Part shown: in pieces, positions 1-11,477 of the stretch
Numbering within the stretch: position 1 is the first letter of the stretch
Layout: each line of letters begins with the position of its first letter
Assembly (NCBI GenBank): GCA_944472155.2
Contig: OX235277.1
Span: 23,198,804 to 23,262,803, forward strand
Origin: Trichobilharzia szidati
Lineage: Eukaryota; Platyhelminthes; Trematoda; Strigeidida; Schistosomatidae
Reading direction: 5' to 3'
DNA length: 64,000 nt
Notes under the pieces: generated by a model
What the model was told of the DNA's origin: nothing
The model's input: only the letters and a program-made list of their open reading frames with translations
Database searches by the model: none
Translations under genes and position numbers: made by a program

Positions 1-320
1 TTTGTTCCCAGACTGAGTTTCTAATTCTTTCTGGCCAGCCGGCCATTTGTTCTTCAGTGTGACTCCAGCGAAGGCAGCTGTTTATGAAAGTCTGCTGTAG
101 CCTGTTGTAAATACTTTCGTGACGCACTGGACAAGTTTCTGACCCGAACGGAAGGACCAACCTGACATTTGTGTTGAAAATGCGAATCTGGTTCCTTATG
201 CTGAGTGTAGAAGATTTCCAAACTAGGTTCAGGTTGATGAAGCCATATCCTGTCTTTCCGATTCTGATTCTAACATCTTCATCCGTTTCGCCGGCCTGTA
301 TTTGTCAGCAGACAAAGAAA
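1..320 (-). mobile_element. RTE-type LINE, 3' end fragment
   Basis: On the minus strand the translation has the pattern seen after the reverse transcriptase of RTE-clade LINEs: a Thr-Gly-Gly block, a degenerate IRIGK, then NQIRIFNTNV and a Gly-Ser-Glu-Thr block. The same block is clearer near 34.5 kb. This copy carries frameshifts and is cut by the window edge. It is an inactive relic. The identification comes from the protein pattern and from similarity to the other two copies here (near 6.3-7.0 and 34.1-34.8 kb). Confidence 0.6.
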
Positions 321-429
321 CAAGAAGATGCTTGCAATTGCAGAGGCTTGTGCAATTCGAGTTTACAAACCAGGTCTCTGTGTACAAAAGGAGATGGTCG
401 TGACTCTGAATCTACCATGGTAATACGTT

Positions 430-1120
430 TCACATATAATTCTACCTCTTATTATTATTTTTATTATTACTATTATTATTCTCATTATTATTATTCTTGA
501 TTCATTTAAAACTATCCTTTATCAGTAGCATTATCTTAACTCACTTCAACACTATTATTATTGTTATTGTAACTATTACTATTGGCATCCCTCTGGTTGC
601 AATTCTTGTTAAATTTTCTAATGTCTAATTGTTTATCTAAGTGATGTAATTGAAGCTTAATGTAATTTATCTTAATTTTGACCTCCCATACTCTCTGTCC
701 CCTTATCTAATTGAACATGACCTGGAAAAACATTCGCACCTGTCTTTCTGCATGACTAATTCAATGTAGTTTATTTACTTATCAGTCCTATATCTCCCAA
801 TGTAATTTCAAAAGTGTATAATCCGTGTATGTAGAGTATTCAGCTGACGAGTTCTACCGAAATTTGATGAATTCATTAAATCCTGCTTTATTAACCTTTA
901 TTGCTTGTATTTGAAACGATTTTTCCTCGATAAGTGAAGTAAGCAACCTTTGTTAAATCTCTTCCGTCGATGGTGATTAGTGCTGGTTTTTAATGATATT
1001 AGCTGGTTATCTTGATCACCTCCATCTTCAGCCTTTTCGTGGTGTGCTGTTAATTTGCATCACTGTTGACAGTCTGCATCGACTTGGAATTTAAATTATT
1101 TTATCATGTTATTGCTTCGT
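430..1120. other. A+T-rich stretch with ATT microsatellite
   Basis: An imperfect TTA/ATT repeat lies at about 446-500, with a smaller relative at 550-580. The rest is A+T-rich DNA in which no gene, RNA or repeat boundary was seen. Confidence 0.6.
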
Positions 1121-1126
1121 TATTGT

Positions 1127-1400
1127 TTAATAAATTCGAACTATAATAATATACCTCTTAATCTCCGATTTATCTAAGTACCAAAATTCTGAGAGTCCCT
1201 TCGAAGTTTTGGTGTTCATGCTGCTTGCAATCTTCACATTTTTCCAGTCAAATAAGTTTCCATAGTTATCCGCACTTATCAATATGAAGGAATAAATGTT
1301 GTGTCTTTTGACAGATAGTTTATGTTCATTTGAGTGGGAGTCTAAAGTGATGCCTACTTGGATCGATATACTGCTGATCACAGCTCATGCATTTGATTTT
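1127..1400 (-). pseudogene. PLE GIY-YIG domain end, relic
   Basis: The minus-strand reading contains NLFDWKNVKIA, then SEFWYLDKSEIKRYI. This resembles the block that follows the GIY-YIG core in one PLE lineage (FDWDNV-x-ILD ... REFL-x-x-W-x-S-x-x-SINRHI) and matches the better copy at 38.5 kb. The upstream YIG core is not visible. A second block at about 1890-2000 on the plus strand resembles the sequence just after the 38.5 kb reading frame (CTCAG/CTCATAGA ... GAGCTAC), so two ends of this family may lie here in opposite orientation. Confidence 0.45.
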
Positions 1401-2149
1401 ATAGATGGTATGTTAATCATGTCTTCTTTTGTGTGTTAGTTTGGTATTTTCGACATCTACTCCAAATAGTTTTAGAATTCTAGCCGTTGTTTCAGAAGCG
1501 TTCTTTATATTTAGTTGGTATGAATTATCATCTGGCTTCTGAAGATGGTTTCTTTCTAGTAGTCTTGTGGCATGTGCCACTACTGATAAGATTTATCAGT
1601 AGTATATTTACAAAGAAATGTTTTATCGGCTTAAAAACATCATATACCAAGGAGAAACATTTGCTGTCAGAGAAAGCGAACGATATAGTGTTACAAAGAT
1701 ACATGGGAGACATGAAATGAACACAAAGAAGTACAATCCGAAGCAGCGGTAGAAGCTGCACAACACGGACGATCTGTGCAAAAAGTGATTTGAAGATAAT
1801 GTGGACATAATTTCTCTATAGAGAGATACCAAATTACAAATAAGCATTCCTTTATCGAATCTATCATCTTCAGCCGTTACAGTATTAATTCGAGTTTATA
1901 TGTTGTCTACAAGGGGACAGCGAAGGCTTTTCAATTGAACTACCCAGCTCATAGACAGTTATTACATCAAAATACTCAACTCGAGCTACAAATGGTCTCT
2001 AATATTTTGTGATTCACAATATTCTGCAGCCAGCTTGAACCTCGGGCTACCCAAATTTACCGTCACTAATATTGCATCTGATTGCATCACTTCCCTCACA
2101 CCATCTGCACTCACACGTCTTTCTCTCTCATCCTTCGCACCATGGCAAA

Positions 2150-2450
2150 ATTAACGAAAGCAGGAATGCATGAATGAATCGATGGATGAAAGAATTGATG
2201 GATGAATGGATAATTGAGTGTATTGGTGAATGAGTGTGAATGCAGATAATTTGACGACGATTTGACATGAAGGAATTAGTGATTTGTGGTAGACTATACC
2301 CTCCAGAAGAATATTCAAATCTGTTTAATGATTAGGGAGCACCTGGAAAGTGAGATACTCGTCAATCTGTGAAACGTGTATTCATTGATCCACTCAACTC
2401 ACGCGGGCAAATCAGGTGAATGGAAAGCGTGGTTCCGGAAGTCTTCTTAA
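2150..2450 (-). repeat. inverted diverged copy of the 17-20 kb repeat
   Basis: Read on the minus strand, this stretch aligns with about 17.16-17.40 and 19.76-19.98 kb. It shares the CATTCA-rich run, the blocks CAAATCGTC and AATCACAAATCAC, and the run describing TTGACGAGTATCTCAC. Identity is moderate with many small indels. It shows that the unit duplicated at 17-22 kb also exists in the opposite orientation 15 kb away. Confidence 0.45.
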
Positions 2451-2459
2451 TTTAATTTC

Positions 2460-2900
2460 AGGTTGACTTTTCCAGGTATTTCTTGGACATTCACTGCTAG
2501 CTCTACTTTTCAACTTCTTACTGAGTGTGAAGGTCTTTACATGACCAGTGAGCTTTTGCTTTACATTTTACTACAGTGTTGAATCTTTGAATTCAAACTC
2601 TTTCCTCAAAAACACTCGAATTATATTTGATCCTGGAAGTTTCCCAATTGACAACTTCATGAGATACGCAGCATCAAATGATGATACAGTTGGATTCATG
2701 TGAATGTTGTCTGAATCACATTCACTTCACCAGAAATTTACACACACACACTACTGCAAAACGAATAATCCTCATCAATTCAGTTAGACACTGACTCACT
2801 CACTCACTCACGTCCAGATTTTCATGGCTCATTATTCGAATGAAAGAAGGAATACTATGAATTGTGTTACACTAGTAGGTCTAAGACAAACAGATGACTT
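2460..2900. other. no recognisable gene
   Basis: Unique-looking A+T-rich sequence. A short TCAC run lies at about 2788-2810. Nothing else was identified. Confidence 0.5.
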
Positions 2901-2902
2901 AC

Positions 2903-3030
2903 ACTTAAAGTATTTCCTTCTCTTTCTGCATCGATGAACGGGACAATCAGCGAATATCCCTGACTTGAACGCACAAGCGCATACTGATTGATTACTTTCA
3001 TGGTCGATCTCAAATGCACTGTATAATGGT
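2903..3030 (-). CDS. possible internal exon, minus strand
   Basis: On the minus strand a perfect GTAAGT donor follows position 2903. An acceptor AG (CTCAG) lies just above 3030, with a second possible AG at 3019-3020. Two frames are open across it. One reads DHYTVHLRSTMKVINQ and ends at a whole codon. The other contains five cysteines, including SVCACAFKSG and CPVHRCRKRR. The two frames cannot be told apart by eye and no family is recognised. It lies downstream, in the minus-strand sense, of the exon-like blocks at 7.4-15 kb and could belong to the same transcription unit. Confidence 0.25.
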
Positions 3031-3039
3031 CTGAGTTCA

Positions 3040-5200
3040 GATATGCTTTCACCTCCTGGTATTCTACCCGATGTGATTCCCAATCAAACATGTGTGAATA
3101 AGTTATGAAGTATTTGAATTTCTAAGCAATGGTATGACAAATATACTCGAGAAACAGAAGAGAGAGAAGATTTTTTATTTGGTTACGGAAATATTTTATT
3201 AATTGATTTCACTAATACTAATCTACAACAGTCTGTATAAGGAAAATTAATCACTTTGATTAAGTGTTGTAAATGTTTGAAAAATTTCAGCCACTGTAAT
3301 GCATCACTGTTGTAGAATCAAGCGTTGGTTCAGTCCTTCTTGACGAGTATCTACCACCTACATAGAAATAAAACAACTCATGATCAACGAGAATACAAAC
3401 AATGTGGAGAGAATTAGTCTGTTCTTCTAGAAATCGATGATTCTGCCTGCGTCTCTACTGCCTTCTTACTGAGATTTGTCACCACACAACCACACAATCC
3501 AAGACACCTCACTATATCGCATCAGTCAAGTTATATGTACGACTTAATTACACCTCAGTCTATATGATTTATTTACTGAGTGTAAGTGTACAGTCCCCCC
3601 GGGGTGCGAACTGTCTATCAGTATCTACCGACTGACGAATGCACATCAACTAAAGGAACACACTATCTCCCATGAATAAATTTGCACATTCATAAAATAC
3701 TGGATGAAATGCTTCACCATTTAGAATGACACCTACAGTATATACGACCACAGATTAAGCACAACTTAATTTACAAGCATTTTCAAAATCATATAAAACG
3801 AGATGTCTATATGCAGCCTCCAACTGCAGAGTGATTCACGATATCAACAAGATAGTTGCTGTGTGTTCACTTCATGTTCACTGATTGAAAGGGTAGACTG
3901 ACAGTGTCATCCACTACAGATTCTTCAATTACATTCATTAGTATCATAGCAGGTTGGTTTATCAGTGGAATTTAAGGCGAAGACATTGTAAAATAGTCAC
4001 ATTGCTAAAGATGTTTTCAGATTTGTTTCGTGATACACATGTCTTGCGTGGAGTCTACAATAACAGTCAGTAACAGACATCCCAATGAAGCCGTTCATAG
4101 TCATCGTGTTCATCGCGATCAAGTTAAAGTGTCAAATCTGACTGTCCGCCGTCTCCCTACAGAATCGCATCATCAGCATGAGGAAATCGACTATTGAGTA
4201 TTTGGCGTTGCTAAGCTGAGATCTGACACAGATCACTGCAACTATCTATCTGTACACCCAAAAGAGACAGGTCTTTCTGCAGTCAACATACGTTTCCTTT
4301 CAGTGAATTATTTGTGATCAGACATAAACAGAATAACTAAACATTTTCATCATTTAAAAACATCAGCTCACATTCACAGCAACACCCAGGTCACTAAAGA
4401 AGCCACCGAGGTCTGAAAATTGAAATTAAATGTTTATTAGTTTAACGGTGTTGAAGTTCCAGTTGTGGGATACTCTTTCCAGTCACATCACATTTGTTGC
4501 ACAAGAAATAATATAAAGAATCAATAAGAGTGTAGGGTTAACTGTAATGATCAATATACATGGATGTGTTACGTGTGTGTGAAAGTCAAGTTCGCAGTGA
4601 AATGAAATCACCTTTCTCATGACTCGATGCAACCATGGTCTTCCATCACTGAAAAGTAATATTCTCACGATGGAATTCAGAGCCATTGTAAGAGAACTGC
4701 TTACGTCTCTAACATTTACAGAAACATCAGATTGACGCGAATCGACATGTTCAGTAGCAGTTAGCAAGCAACGTGTTGAACATATACAGTAGCATTCTTA
4801 GGGAACATCTTCAACATACAGATGGCTGGTACAGGAACGGGAATAAATCGACCACTGCATACCGTAAGCATACAGGAAGTATTTTCATGTGCTTACAAGT
4901 GTTTTGGAAATATCTTGATCGCCATACGGATTCATTTGATATCCAAATTTTCAATCTTCTGAAACCTGTCAAACATCAAATCATAAATAATATCACATTA
5001 CAAGGTGTAAATGAATTGTATCACTTCACTTCAAACCAGAGTTATTCTAATTTGGTAGTGATATGTTCTCTCAACTGGATGGCGTTCACTGCCATTCTGG
5101 ACAGCATGCTCAGCTGTGATTTTATTTTTTCGAAATTCGATTTACACTGGAAGTGTGTGAGTACACACACACACACAAGTGAAAAATATGATACACTGCA
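3040..5200. other. no secure gene
   Basis: A+T-rich sequence with many short reading frames. Possible minus-strand splice-bounded pieces occur at about 4394-4411 (18 nt, strong acceptor, weak donor) and near 4615-4700, but neither is supported by a duplicate copy. A CA microsatellite sits at 5162-5178. Confidence 0.4.
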
Positions 5201-5224
5201 CACCTCAAAAGAGCACAGGTTATT

Positions 5225-5760
5225 ATGTCACATCCCACACTATTCACCAATTTTTGTTTCTATCTGGACAAATAAATAGGGAGGAGTAATCGCGCTTTGC
5301 ATGGGGAGGTGTGAGAACATATTCGGAAATGTTTGTAAAGACAGGTGAACTTTGGAAAATCAATAGACACAGGTGCTGACTACCGACTACCGTCCATAGC
5401 AAAACATCTATTCGATATGAACCATAAGATTGATGTTTACAATGCTAATAATGTCATATATAATAATGCTCAGGAACACCTACTGAGATATGCTAAGGCT
5501 ATAGCTATTCGCAGAATTAAACCTGTCTGGCCACTGTGTGTTCATGAACAATCTGCTATCACTTCTAACGATCCTTGCAAATCCTCACATGATTGGATAA
5601 CCAAACGATGTGTTAGTTATTCTTATGATTCTTAAATGCTTTCCGTCCCATTATGTACTTTAATTGCCCTGTATTTTTTCATATTGATTAGTTGACAAGT
5701 ATATTTGTGAGCCATTAGATTGATCGAAACGTATTCAACAAATACATCACATTCTTCAGA
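5225..5760 (+). pseudogene. PLE family C 3' end with GIY-YIG tail, relic
   Basis: Homologous to the ends at 20.74-21.29 and 39.47-40.02 kb. The degenerate start reads as the RNRALH-type segment after the YIG core. Next comes an open frame from 5345 with NFGKSID, SIAKHLFDMNHKIDV, YNNAQEHLLRYAKAIAIRRIKP and LCVHEQ. This is the usual C-terminal part of the PLE endonuclease, with the conserved KHL, Glu/Ala-Ile and LKP positions. The 3' UTR ends in the family's terminal hairpin near 5721-5745. No RT part is present. It is a 5'-truncated dead copy. Confidence 0.65.
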
Positions 5761-5769
5761 TAATCTCCA

Positions 5770-6240
5770 TCTCCTTGTAATGACACACTATCGAGATTTA
5801 CACAAGCGACAAATTGTTATAAGGAAACAAAAACAATTAATTCAAAATACCTTCTCTCAATTGTGTTGGTTCTATGCATGGTGAATGTGTCAAAGCATTC
5901 TGCTCAACTGTAAGATCGAGAGGAAAGGCATAACAATGATGCACATAAGTACCGAGAAGATATTTTATTGAAAAGACGATTCAGTGAGTTTCGCAAGCAT
6001 CATAAAGTGTTTTGTTGGCGCCGAGATATTGCTGCATCACTGTGTGATATTTAAAGTAATATGGGATGACATTCTATCACAGTGCCCATGTTCTACACTT
6101 ATGTTAAAACATCAAAGTCAATACATTCACAGTCAAACACCACTTGGGGTTCAATATCCAAATGATAAACAGCTGTGTTTTCATCCTTCACACAACAAAG
6201 TCAGACAGTAAGTATTTCACATTTATGTTGGACAAATAGG
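5770..6240. other. no recognisable gene
   Basis: A+T-rich DNA between the PLE relic and the RTE relic. A 75-residue open frame at 5984-6211 shows no domain and no duplicate. Confidence 0.45.
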
Positions 6241-6289
6241 GGAAGCAAAACAGGTATTTTCACAAACCAATTCTCCATCTAGTGGATTT

Positions 6290-7000
6290 CAACAAGGCAA
6301 TGACAGCGACAATGTTTATCCCCTTGGGTTCCAAGTGAAACATGAGGCTTTCATCGCACAACTCCGCTCTGTCGTGTTCGCTTTAGTCATGTTCACTTGG
6401 CCACGCGATTGACCAAACACTTTCATCTCCTTCTCACACAGTCTCCTCGATGTCACCATCACACTCCTGTCTAACTCATCGTTTTCCACCCGATTCCACC
6501 AAAGTGATGACCTGGCGCATGACGGTCCCTTCGAAGTGTGTCCGATCCATCCCCATTTTCTTCGGCATATTTGATGACCAGAATGGTGTTGATTGCTTCG
6601 TCCTACTTCTTAGGTACTAGCTGCTAATTCCTTCTGGTCAGCGGACTATATCACTTCCAGTACGGAGCCAAATAAGTCAGCTGTTGATATATATGTCTGC
6701 AACAGTCTTGTCGGAAATGCTCTTGTTGGTGAACAAATCACGTTCTTCGTCCATATAAGAGGAACTGAATTACTTAAAATTGTTGTTGAAACTCCGAATT
6801 CTGTTCTTCATGCTGAGGCAGAGTGCAATAGATTTTCGAACTGATTTCAGAGTGGCAAAAGCCTGCCTTGTCTTTCCAATTCTGGCTAGTCTCAACATTG
6901 CCATGCGTTTTAACTGCCTGTAGTTGAGATGATGATGCCCAGCCAGATAGGTGAAGTGAGTGGCCTTCTGCAAATTTCTCCCAGTGATGATAAGGATTCA
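6290..7000 (-). mobile_element. RTE-type LINE 3' end, relic
   Basis: The minus strand has the same order of blocks as the 34 kb copy: the LKSVRKSIAL/MKNRIRSFNNN segment near 6780-6850, the post-RT segment with WIGH-type residues near 6540-6600, then the 3' end close to the GAAGCCTCATGTTTCACTT box at 6320-6345. Several frameshifts break it. That box resembles the end of the 34 kb LINE and the tail of two SINE copies (16.1 and 63.7 kb). Confidence 0.6.
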
Positions 7001-7019
7001 TGCTTGATATTGCTGTTAG

Positions 7020-7460
7020 CTGGCTACCCTCGCAACAATCTCATCTTCTTTTTTATATCCGCCATTAGGTATTCGAATTTGTGTGTGTGACACTAGACAC
7101 AAATCGCCTAGAAAGTTCAGATATTCCAGAGTCTTCTTATCAGTTCCTATTTACTCGTTCCAGACGCACAGTCGTCTACATAATCCCATCCACCACAATT
7201 AGCAACATCATCGGTGATATTTGCACACGTGATTCAATTGAGAATTCACCATGAAAAGCATTCATTCTGGTTCACTCACCATCTGATCTCAGAAATAGCC
7301 AAAATGTTACCCTTTCATTAAAGTTCAACTCTAGCACAGAATGAGTTGACCACTCTCACAAACAAAGCTTACAACAACAAACATTCATTTAGGTGAGCTA
7401 ACATTTATAAGAAAGGTAAAGTCAAGGCGTTATGCAAAAATATTCATTGCAACGATTATT
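7020..7460. other. no recognisable gene
   Basis: No coding or repeat signal was recognised. The sequence is A+T-rich with short CTCAC runs. Confidence 0.4.
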
Positions 7461-7466
7461 CCTCAC

Positions 7467-7518
7467 TTCTGAATCTATCAATCTGACTTCGTACAAATTC
7501 AATATGCTGCTGCATTTC
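7467..7518 (-). CDS. possible exon encoding a coiled-coil-like segment
   Basis: On the minus strand an acceptor (TATATGCAG) precedes 52 nt that end at a GTGAGG donor. Phase 0 reads EMQQHIEFVRSQIDRFR, a charged helical segment with a heptad-like spacing. Another frame is also open (KCSSILNLYEVRLIDSE). Length and splice signals fit an internal exon. It lies about 290 bp downstream of a 39 nt candidate exon. The phases of the two do not join for the helical reading, so either the other frame is used or an exon is missing between them. Confidence 0.3.
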
Positions 7519-7807
7519 CTGCATATAAACAGCTGAATGATAAATAGAGAAAAGTGAACATTTACACCAAGTGTGAATTATCAATTAGCTGTAAATAGGT
7601 ATATGGAAATTATGGAAATTTCCGTAGCATATTTAAGAAAATAAAAGTTGAGAAGGAGGTTTCCGATGGTCAATGAAATATATTCATCACCCATTCATCC
7701 ACTCCACTCACTTTTCCACACAAAGAAACTCACACTCACAGCAAAATGTGATGAGCAGTAGGGAGGATATTACAGAAAATGTTTATAAAAAACTAATGGA
7801 TACCTAC

Positions 7808-7846
7808 CATATGTTGCATTTAGACGCTCCAATCTCACCATGATCT
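7808..7846 (-). CDS. possible 39 nt micro-exon, minus strand
   Basis: A long pyrimidine tract ending in AAATTTCAG precedes it and a GTAGGT donor follows. The length is a multiple of three. It is open in phase 1 (IMVRLERLNATY) and in phase 2 (DHGEIGASKCNI), and closed in phase 0. There is no duplicate copy to test which phase is conserved. It may belong to the minus-strand unit whose other blocks lie at 9.8-15 kb. Confidence 0.3.
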
Positions 7847-7849
7847 CTG

Positions 7850-9430
7850 AAATTTGTTGTTGTGAAAAAACGTCTTATTTAAGCAAAGTCTTTGAACATG
7901 TATTAATGAGAGATATGCTGAAATAGTTTAGTGACGTGTAACATTCTGTGGAATATAGCTGTGTTATTCGGCGATGAATATCATTTGAAGACAACGTGGT
8001 CCTTCAATTAAACTTCGTTCTCTCTCTCCAACATGGATGCCATGAACATTAGTTGTCCTTGATAATATTTAAACAGCTTGTCCCTATACCAAATTTAAAT
8101 ATCCCTATTGGAGATAACGGAGTTGTTCCGGAGGAATCTGAAGTATATTCTAATCCACTTGAAACAGTGTGTCCCTACGCACTCACACACACACACACAG
8201 ACAAACACTTGCCATTTCAGTTTGGATGAAAATGGAGGAGGTGTAATGTTTAATGAAGTAATCAAAATTAATTAGGGATTCAAGTATTTTGAGGATGATA
8301 ACTGACATTACTCCTGATAGTCAGAGAAAGATAATGAAAGGAAGTTTATAGCAACCAGAAGTGATTTTCACTCAAGCAAGTTGGGCTTAATCTCACACAC
8401 GGCAATCACCTCAGATTACTTCAGTATGCACCGCCAGCCATTTATCAGGTCATATGCAATCAACCTTAAACCCTGTTTTGATTTTATTCTCATAACTAAC
8501 GAAGTACAGTAAATCGATTAAGTCCAATCAAGTGATTTCCATTCGCATACAACTGACTATCACGTTTCACATTTATCAATAATTATTTCAGATACACTCC
8601 TAAATGCTTTCACCACAAGAAGGAATTAATCACTGGTGAAAGTGTCAGGAGGCTTTTCACATCAAATTAACCATGTGATAGGAAATGAAAGATGTTCTAG
8701 TTTCACCACGGATTGATATCAGTAAGTGAATGATTGGAAACTAGCATGGAGAAAATGGACACTGTTTGGCGCTATGTTTGGTCTCACCGGTAATACACAC
8801 ACCCACCGACTTTCGAGGTCAAGACCATGCAGTCAACAGTCAAACTCGCAGAACACTCAGCCACTCTGAACCAGCTCATGAATTCAAACTCCCACGAATT
8901 CGTGATTTTTTCCGTGACTGGTAACAGTCATTGTTATCAGAGAGTGTTCATCCTCACCCTGGATCAGATGAACCCCACCAGTCACGAATTCCCATAAAGA
9001 AGTCCACAGAACTTCATTTCGTTCTGTAGGCAGTCAGTAACTCAGGCGTATCAGATGAATTTTTGAAATAGTCAGTTAAAGACAACACATTTACAAAAAT
9101 CTCTACAAACCTTGAAACAATTTCAGTCGATTTTTTACTTCGAAGAAGTTAGTTGTACACTCTACAACTGGAAATTATTATTTTCGTTTAACTTTCAAAT
9201 TTATAATTTCAACATACACTCATCCAGAATTGTTCTCGTATTCAGATTCTCCAGTATGTCAGCTAAATTATGAGCAATCGGGAAATATGAGAAGGTAAAA
9301 AATAGTAAAAATGTGATTACAGCTCACGATTATTTACAGATGGAAAGAAGATATTAAATTCATAGATGGAAATCAGTTAGTTGAGTGAAGTAGCAATTAC
9401 TTCCAGACAGAAAAAATAGGTTAAATGGGA
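7850..9430. other. no recognisable gene
   Basis: A+T-rich sequence with a short CA run at 8184-8200. No splice-bounded open segment stood out. Confidence 0.4.
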
Positions 9431-9852
9431 ACGAGTCGTCGACACTTAAGTGGGTTTGTCTCACTTTCTCCACGTGACTCATCTCGCGTGGCAGTGGAGA
9501 AGAGATGAATCATTCCTACAGACATGAGGTCGATGGATTTGTTGTTTTACACCTATTCACCAACACCTCCTAAAAATTTTTAGAATATTTTTGTTCAGAT
9601 GATATAAAGATTTGTTTTGATAGGCGTCAATTAACCTCTTGAACCATCTTCAGGAGATGTTTGCATCATTTAACTGATGTCTATGACACTACAAAATACT
9701 TTGGTGTGTAGACTACGATATCCAAACATCGACCTACTTTATCGTTCTCATTGTTGTAGGCAAGTCATGAATTATTGTGGAGTAAGGGTGAACTTCATCA
9801 GAAATGAATGCAGAGAATATTTCTCGAGTTACGAACCTTTAGTAGCATTTAC

Positions 9853-9899
9853 TTGCGATTGTGCATACTCCAAAAGAGTGAGGCTCCGATTTGCCATTC
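9853..9899 (-). CDS. candidate exon, unit b
   Basis: An AATATTTTTCAG acceptor and a GTAAAT donor bound 47 nt on the minus strand. Phase 0 reads EWQIGASLFWSMHNR. Phase 1 reads MANRSLTLLEYAQSQ. The homologous place in unit a (11415-11477) has a 63 nt exon between equally good splice sites. The flanks align but the exon interiors hardly do. No family is recognised. Confidence 0.3.
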
Positions 9900-10267
9900 C
9901 TGAAAAATATTGAATTTTAAAAACAAGAGACATATATTTTAAAGACCACTAAATAAATAGATAAATTATTTTATCCCTAAAATCAAATTGTTCGCAGACA
10001 CTCAGAGAAGAAACACTCCTTCTCATAGGATGTTTGATTGAAAAACTTATAGGTCACGCTATTGGCGATATGAAATCCAAAATAATGAGGAATGAAGGTT
10101 GATTTTGGTGAAAATGTCAGCACACACACAAACCCACCACAATGCACACGAATGTAGTGCAGTGCTAAACAACTCTGTTTGATCTGAACCTATCAGAAAA
10201 CAGGAGTCAAATGGCATATAATCTCGTATGGTTGAAAAGGTAAAAAGATTAGGAATTGACACCTCAC

Positions 10268-10330
10268 CATTGAACGAGCGAGACCAACGAACCATTGACT
10301 CGTATCGAGTCTCATTTTCCAAAACTTGAA
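10268..10330 (-). CDS. candidate 63 nt symmetric exon, unit b
   Basis: On the minus strand the acceptor CTGTATTTTTAG and the donor GTGAGG bound 63 nt, open in phase 0 (FKFWKMRLDTSQWFVGLARSM less its last residue) and in phase 1 (QVLENETRYESMVRWSRSFN). Its partner in unit a is 12231-12287 (57 nt). In phase 1 the pair share a loose V/I-x-E ... R-x-x-x-x-x-W pattern, which makes phase 1 the better guess. Flanking intron sequence is more alike than the exon, which fits fast protein change. Confidence 0.4.
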
Positions 10331-10463
10331 CTAAAAATACAGATGTAAAATAAATACGAATAGCTCATAAGTATGAAGAATGAATTGTCAAGAATCATAG
10401 TGATGAATACCTATGCGATCGCTTCTCATACCTATTTTCAGTCATATCATGGACAACACTCAC

Positions 10464-10664
10464 CTGTATAGAACACATTCATAGTGATCATGATATGTGA
10501 AAGTGTGTTGCTCGGTAAAGACTGAATCATCAATCACTCGAGACACTAGTTCATTGAGTGAGATTTCTTAGCATGACAATGAATAGTCTCTTCAGTATCT
10601 CCCAGATTGTTTCTCTGGTAACTGTGAACAACACACTGTGTGGGATGAGAATCAACTCCAACAG
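10464..10664 (-). CDS. conserved exon block, unit b copy
   Basis: This is the copy of 12616-12816. From 10664 downward after a CAG acceptor, one frame reads LLELILIPHSVLFTVTRE, continues ILKRLFIVMLRNLTQ and stops at 10551. A second frame, offset by one base, is open from about 10567 to a perfect GTGAGTG donor below 10464. It reads LNELVSRVIDDSVFTEQ, then HTFTYHDHYECVLYR. Differences from unit a are few and many are synonymous, so the protein is probably or was recently under constraint. The family is not recognised. In this unit the matching upstream exon has lost its donor, so unit b may be a decaying copy. Confidence 0.4.
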
Positions 10665-10731
10665 CTGGACTACTCAACCTTACTCAACAAGCCTCTGAAG
10701 CTTATAGAAACACTGTCACCAAACAAGTCTT

Positions 10732-10925
10732 CTATATGTCTAATCTCCTCTTTGTTTTTAGAGCTGTGAGTGTGTGTCTGTGTGTTTGTGGATCGCCACG
10801 CTGACTGCAGAAACGAATTTCTCGTAGGTTTTGTCTCCTCGATGATGATTGATGCATTTTGCTACCACTGTGGTTGTTGTCGGTGATGGTGGTGGTGTTG
10901 ATGTTGGTCGTTGTGGTGGTCAGGC
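10732..10925 (-). pseudogene. unit b copy of the T/N-rich exon, donor lost
   Basis: The minus strand reads a Thr/Asn-rich run, then SGSKMHQSSSRRQNLREIRF, CSQRGDPQTHRHTLTALK. It continues to an in-frame TAG at 10732 instead of the GTGAGAG donor present in the unit a copy (12902-13084). The two copies differ at only a few bases over the basic segment. Loss of the donor and gain of a stop suggest that this copy is no longer spliced normally. Confidence 0.35.
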
Positions 10926-11414
10926 ATCTTTATAACCTCTGTCTTCCATTTGCTCACTGTGATTCTACTAATATGTGAACACATCGTCGACACTTAAGCT
11001 GCACTGCTTCACATTATCCACCTGACTAATGTCACTTGACAGTGTAGAAGAGACGAATGATCCCGAAATTAATTAGGTTGATACTTTCGTGGTTTCACAC
11101 ATATTTGCCATCACTTCCTAAAAATTAATAGAATATTTTGTTTCAGATGATATAGAGATTTGTTTTGAATGGTGGCAGTAATTCTTTCGAATCATCTACA
11201 AGAGATATTTTCAGTGTGCAGGCGGAGATGCTTGCATCAATTCACTGGTGTCTGTCGCACGACATACTGCGTCGGTGTGTGTAGACTACAGTGTCAGAAA
11301 ATATCGACCTTCTTTATCGTTGTCACTGTGCGGTGCAAATTGTGTATTATCTTGTATGATAAGTGACCTTAGTGAAATGCAGTAAATGCAGAGATAGATT
11401 GTCAGGTGACATAC

Positions 11415-11477
11415 TTCGATTCACAACGCCGAAAATTCTTCGATTCGCAGGTTCAGTCGGGTCCCTTCTTAACAATG
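11415..11477 (-). CDS. candidate 63 nt symmetric exon, unit a
   Basis: The TTCTATTTCAG acceptor and GTATGT donor are both good. The 63 nt are open only in phase 1, reading LLRRDPTEPANRR then IFGVVNR. It is symmetric (phase 1 in and out), as in micro-exon genes. The unit b partner is 9853-9899. Confidence 0.4.

Larger units (their letters stand above)
9430..10930. repeat. tandem duplication, unit b
   Basis: About 1.5 kb that aligns from end to end, with gaps, to 10.98-13.09 kb. Both begin at a GTCGACACTTAAG box (about 9438 and 10987) and end in a GTTGTTGTCGGTGATGGTGG microsatellite-like run (about 10876 and 13033). Identity varies strongly along the unit: it is near-identical at 10.44-10.87 versus 12.59-13.03 kb and low at the exon-like blocks 9853-9899 and 10268-10330. 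Confidence 0.75.

Noticed and set aside
4773..5279. 168-residue open frame
   Set aside because: No domain, no splice signals in support, low-complexity THTHTHT part from a CA repeat, and its end overlaps a PLE relic.
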